DNA from: Chloroflexota bacterium | GTDB lineage: Bacteria > Chloroflexota > Anaerolineae > JACRMK01 | Direction: 5' to 3' | NCBI GenBank assembly: GCA_016200765.1 | Contig: JACQEC010000278.1 | Span: forward strand, 1 to 5,503 | Length of the DNA: 5,503 nt | Shown here: positions 5,055-5,503 of the stretch, piece after piece | Layout: the number at the start of each line of letters is the position of its first letter | Numbering within the stretch: position 1 is the first letter of the stretch | Program-made: the position numbers and the translations under genes | The notes under the pieces: model-generated | The model's database searches: none | The model's input: only the letters and a program-made list of their open reading frames with translations | Told to the model about the DNA's origin: nothing

Positions 5055-5293
5055 AAACACAGACTATTGTTTGCGACCTCTGTGGCAAGCGCGGCGCGCA
5101 AATCCGGCATGTCACGCGCAGTTACGGCAAAGGTGCAAATTTGCTCGTGATTGAAAACGTGCCGATCGTCACCTGTCCTCACTGCGGCGAAAGCTATCTC
5201 ACGGCAGAGACGTTGCATGAGATTGAACGCATCAAACTGCACCGCCGGAGTTTTGCCAAACCACGTCATGTGGCCGTTGCCAGTTTTGCCTGA
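5051..5293 (+). CDS. YgiT-type zinc-finger protein, third gene of the higBA operon
   Basis: This 80-aa protein has two zinc-binding CxxC pairs (Cys8/Cys11 and Cys42/Cys45) and the YgiT/MqsA-like segment LLVIENVPIVTCPHCGESYLTAETLHEIERI (31-61). It corresponds to the N-terminal zinc domain of MqsA-type antitoxins without their C-terminal helix-turn-helix. It ends in a short basic tail and the hydrophobic end VAVASFA. The GTG start is fixed by the 4-nt GTGA overlap with higA and by the family N-terminus. Stand-alone YgiT-type proteins usually accompany a different small toxin (DUF4258 or MqsR type). No such toxin is present here, so the protein may be an accessory antitoxin or regulator for HigBA, or the relic of a neighbouring system. 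Family recognition is good; the role is inference. Confidence 0.85.
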   Translation: MKTQTIVCDLCGKRGAQIRHVTRSYGKGANLLVIENVPIVTCPHCGESYLTAETLHEIERIKLHRRSFAKPRHVAVASFA

Positions 5294-5406
5294 ACGCGAA
5301 GGCCGCGAGGCAAGCCGGTTGACAAACGCACCAACACACTCAAGCATAAGGCGAGAGTCTTCAAATCTATTGACCTTCAGGTAAGGTGGTTAAGGGACAG
5401 ACCGGC
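5294..5406. other. Short intergenic region after the toxin-antitoxin operon
   Basis: These 113 bases hold no convincing gene or RNA. There is no strong hairpin followed by a T-run, so no clear terminator. A TTGACA at 5319-5324 has only a poor -10 (about 3 of 6) at the right distance. AAGGGA at about 5392-5397 is a reasonable Shine-Dalgarno site for the next ATG. Confidence 0.5.
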
Positions 5407-5503
5407 ATGGTGAATGAAGCTGAGAATGAGATCAGGGCGACGACGGAGGCGTGCGAAGCCCCGATCCAACGCGCGCCGAACCTGAGTGACATTCTGGGGC
5501 GCG
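5407..5503 (+). CDS. 5' end of an unrecognised gene (partial)
   Basis: An ATG at 5407 opens a frame that stays open to the last base of the window (32 complete codons). AAGGGA lies about 9 nt upstream. The visible residues (MVNEAENEIRATTEACEAPI, then QRAPNLSDILGR) are acidic at first and then mixed, with no recognisable domain, signal peptide or membrane segment. The open stretch is short, so the evidence is only the start context and the open frame. Confidence 0.45.
   Translation, partial: MVNEAENEIRATTEACEAPIQRAPNLSDILGR

Noticed and set aside
5319..5347. TTGACA as a promoter for the last partial gene.
   Set aside because: The only -10 at 17 bp (AAGCAT) matches consensus at about three positions.

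Overview
The window is a GC-rich bacterial chromosome or metagenome-like segment carrying seven recognisable or partial genes. High GC, Shine-Dalgarno sites, sigma70-like promoters and intergenic heptamer repeats suggest a free-living environmental bacterium. Heptamer-rich intergenic DNA is known from filamentous cyanobacteria, and I associate it with Chloroflexota-type genomes too, but the taxonomic guess is weak because no phylogenetic marker gene is present.

Layout. (1) Bases 1-126 are the 3' end of an unrecognised plus-strand gene. (2) Bases 127-366 are intergenic, with an AT-rich inverted repeat built of 7-nt steps, a plausible promoter (302-330) and a good Shine-Dalgarno site. (3) Bases 367-2932 hold a two-gene LodA/LodB-type cassette: a compact 524-aa oxidase of the cysteine tryptophylquinone (CTQ) LodA/GoxA family, overlapping by GTGA a flavoprotein of the LodB maturation-factor type. 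The flavoprotein gene is broken: about 30-35 codons are missing near 2055-2078 and the frame changes there. (4) Bases 2934-3070 are an array of seven-base units (GGCTGAT type) that flips orientation halfway, between convergent genes. (5) Bases 3078-4268 on the minus strand encode an intact CaiB/BaiF-type CoA transferase with its catalytic Asp. (6) Bases 4400-5293 are a toxin-antitoxin operon: higB, higA and a third gene for a YgiT-type zinc-finger protein that overlaps higA by GTGA. Its promoter is close to consensus and places the predicted transcript start almost on the higB GTG, so higB may be translated without a leader. (7) A new plus-strand gene starts at 5407 and runs off the window.

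How the genes work together. The oxidase would need its flavoprotein partner to build CTQ, so the lesion in the partner questions whether this cassette works unless another LodB exists or the lesion is an assembly error. The CoA transferase is convergent with the cassette and shows no obvious functional link to it. The higBA-zinc-finger unit is self-contained and probably autoregulated through inverted repeats over its promoter. The most noteworthy items are the three-gene toxin-antitoxin arrangement with its possibly leaderless toxin start, the damaged CTQ maturation gene, and two unrelated-looking spacers that share one heptamer inverted architecture.
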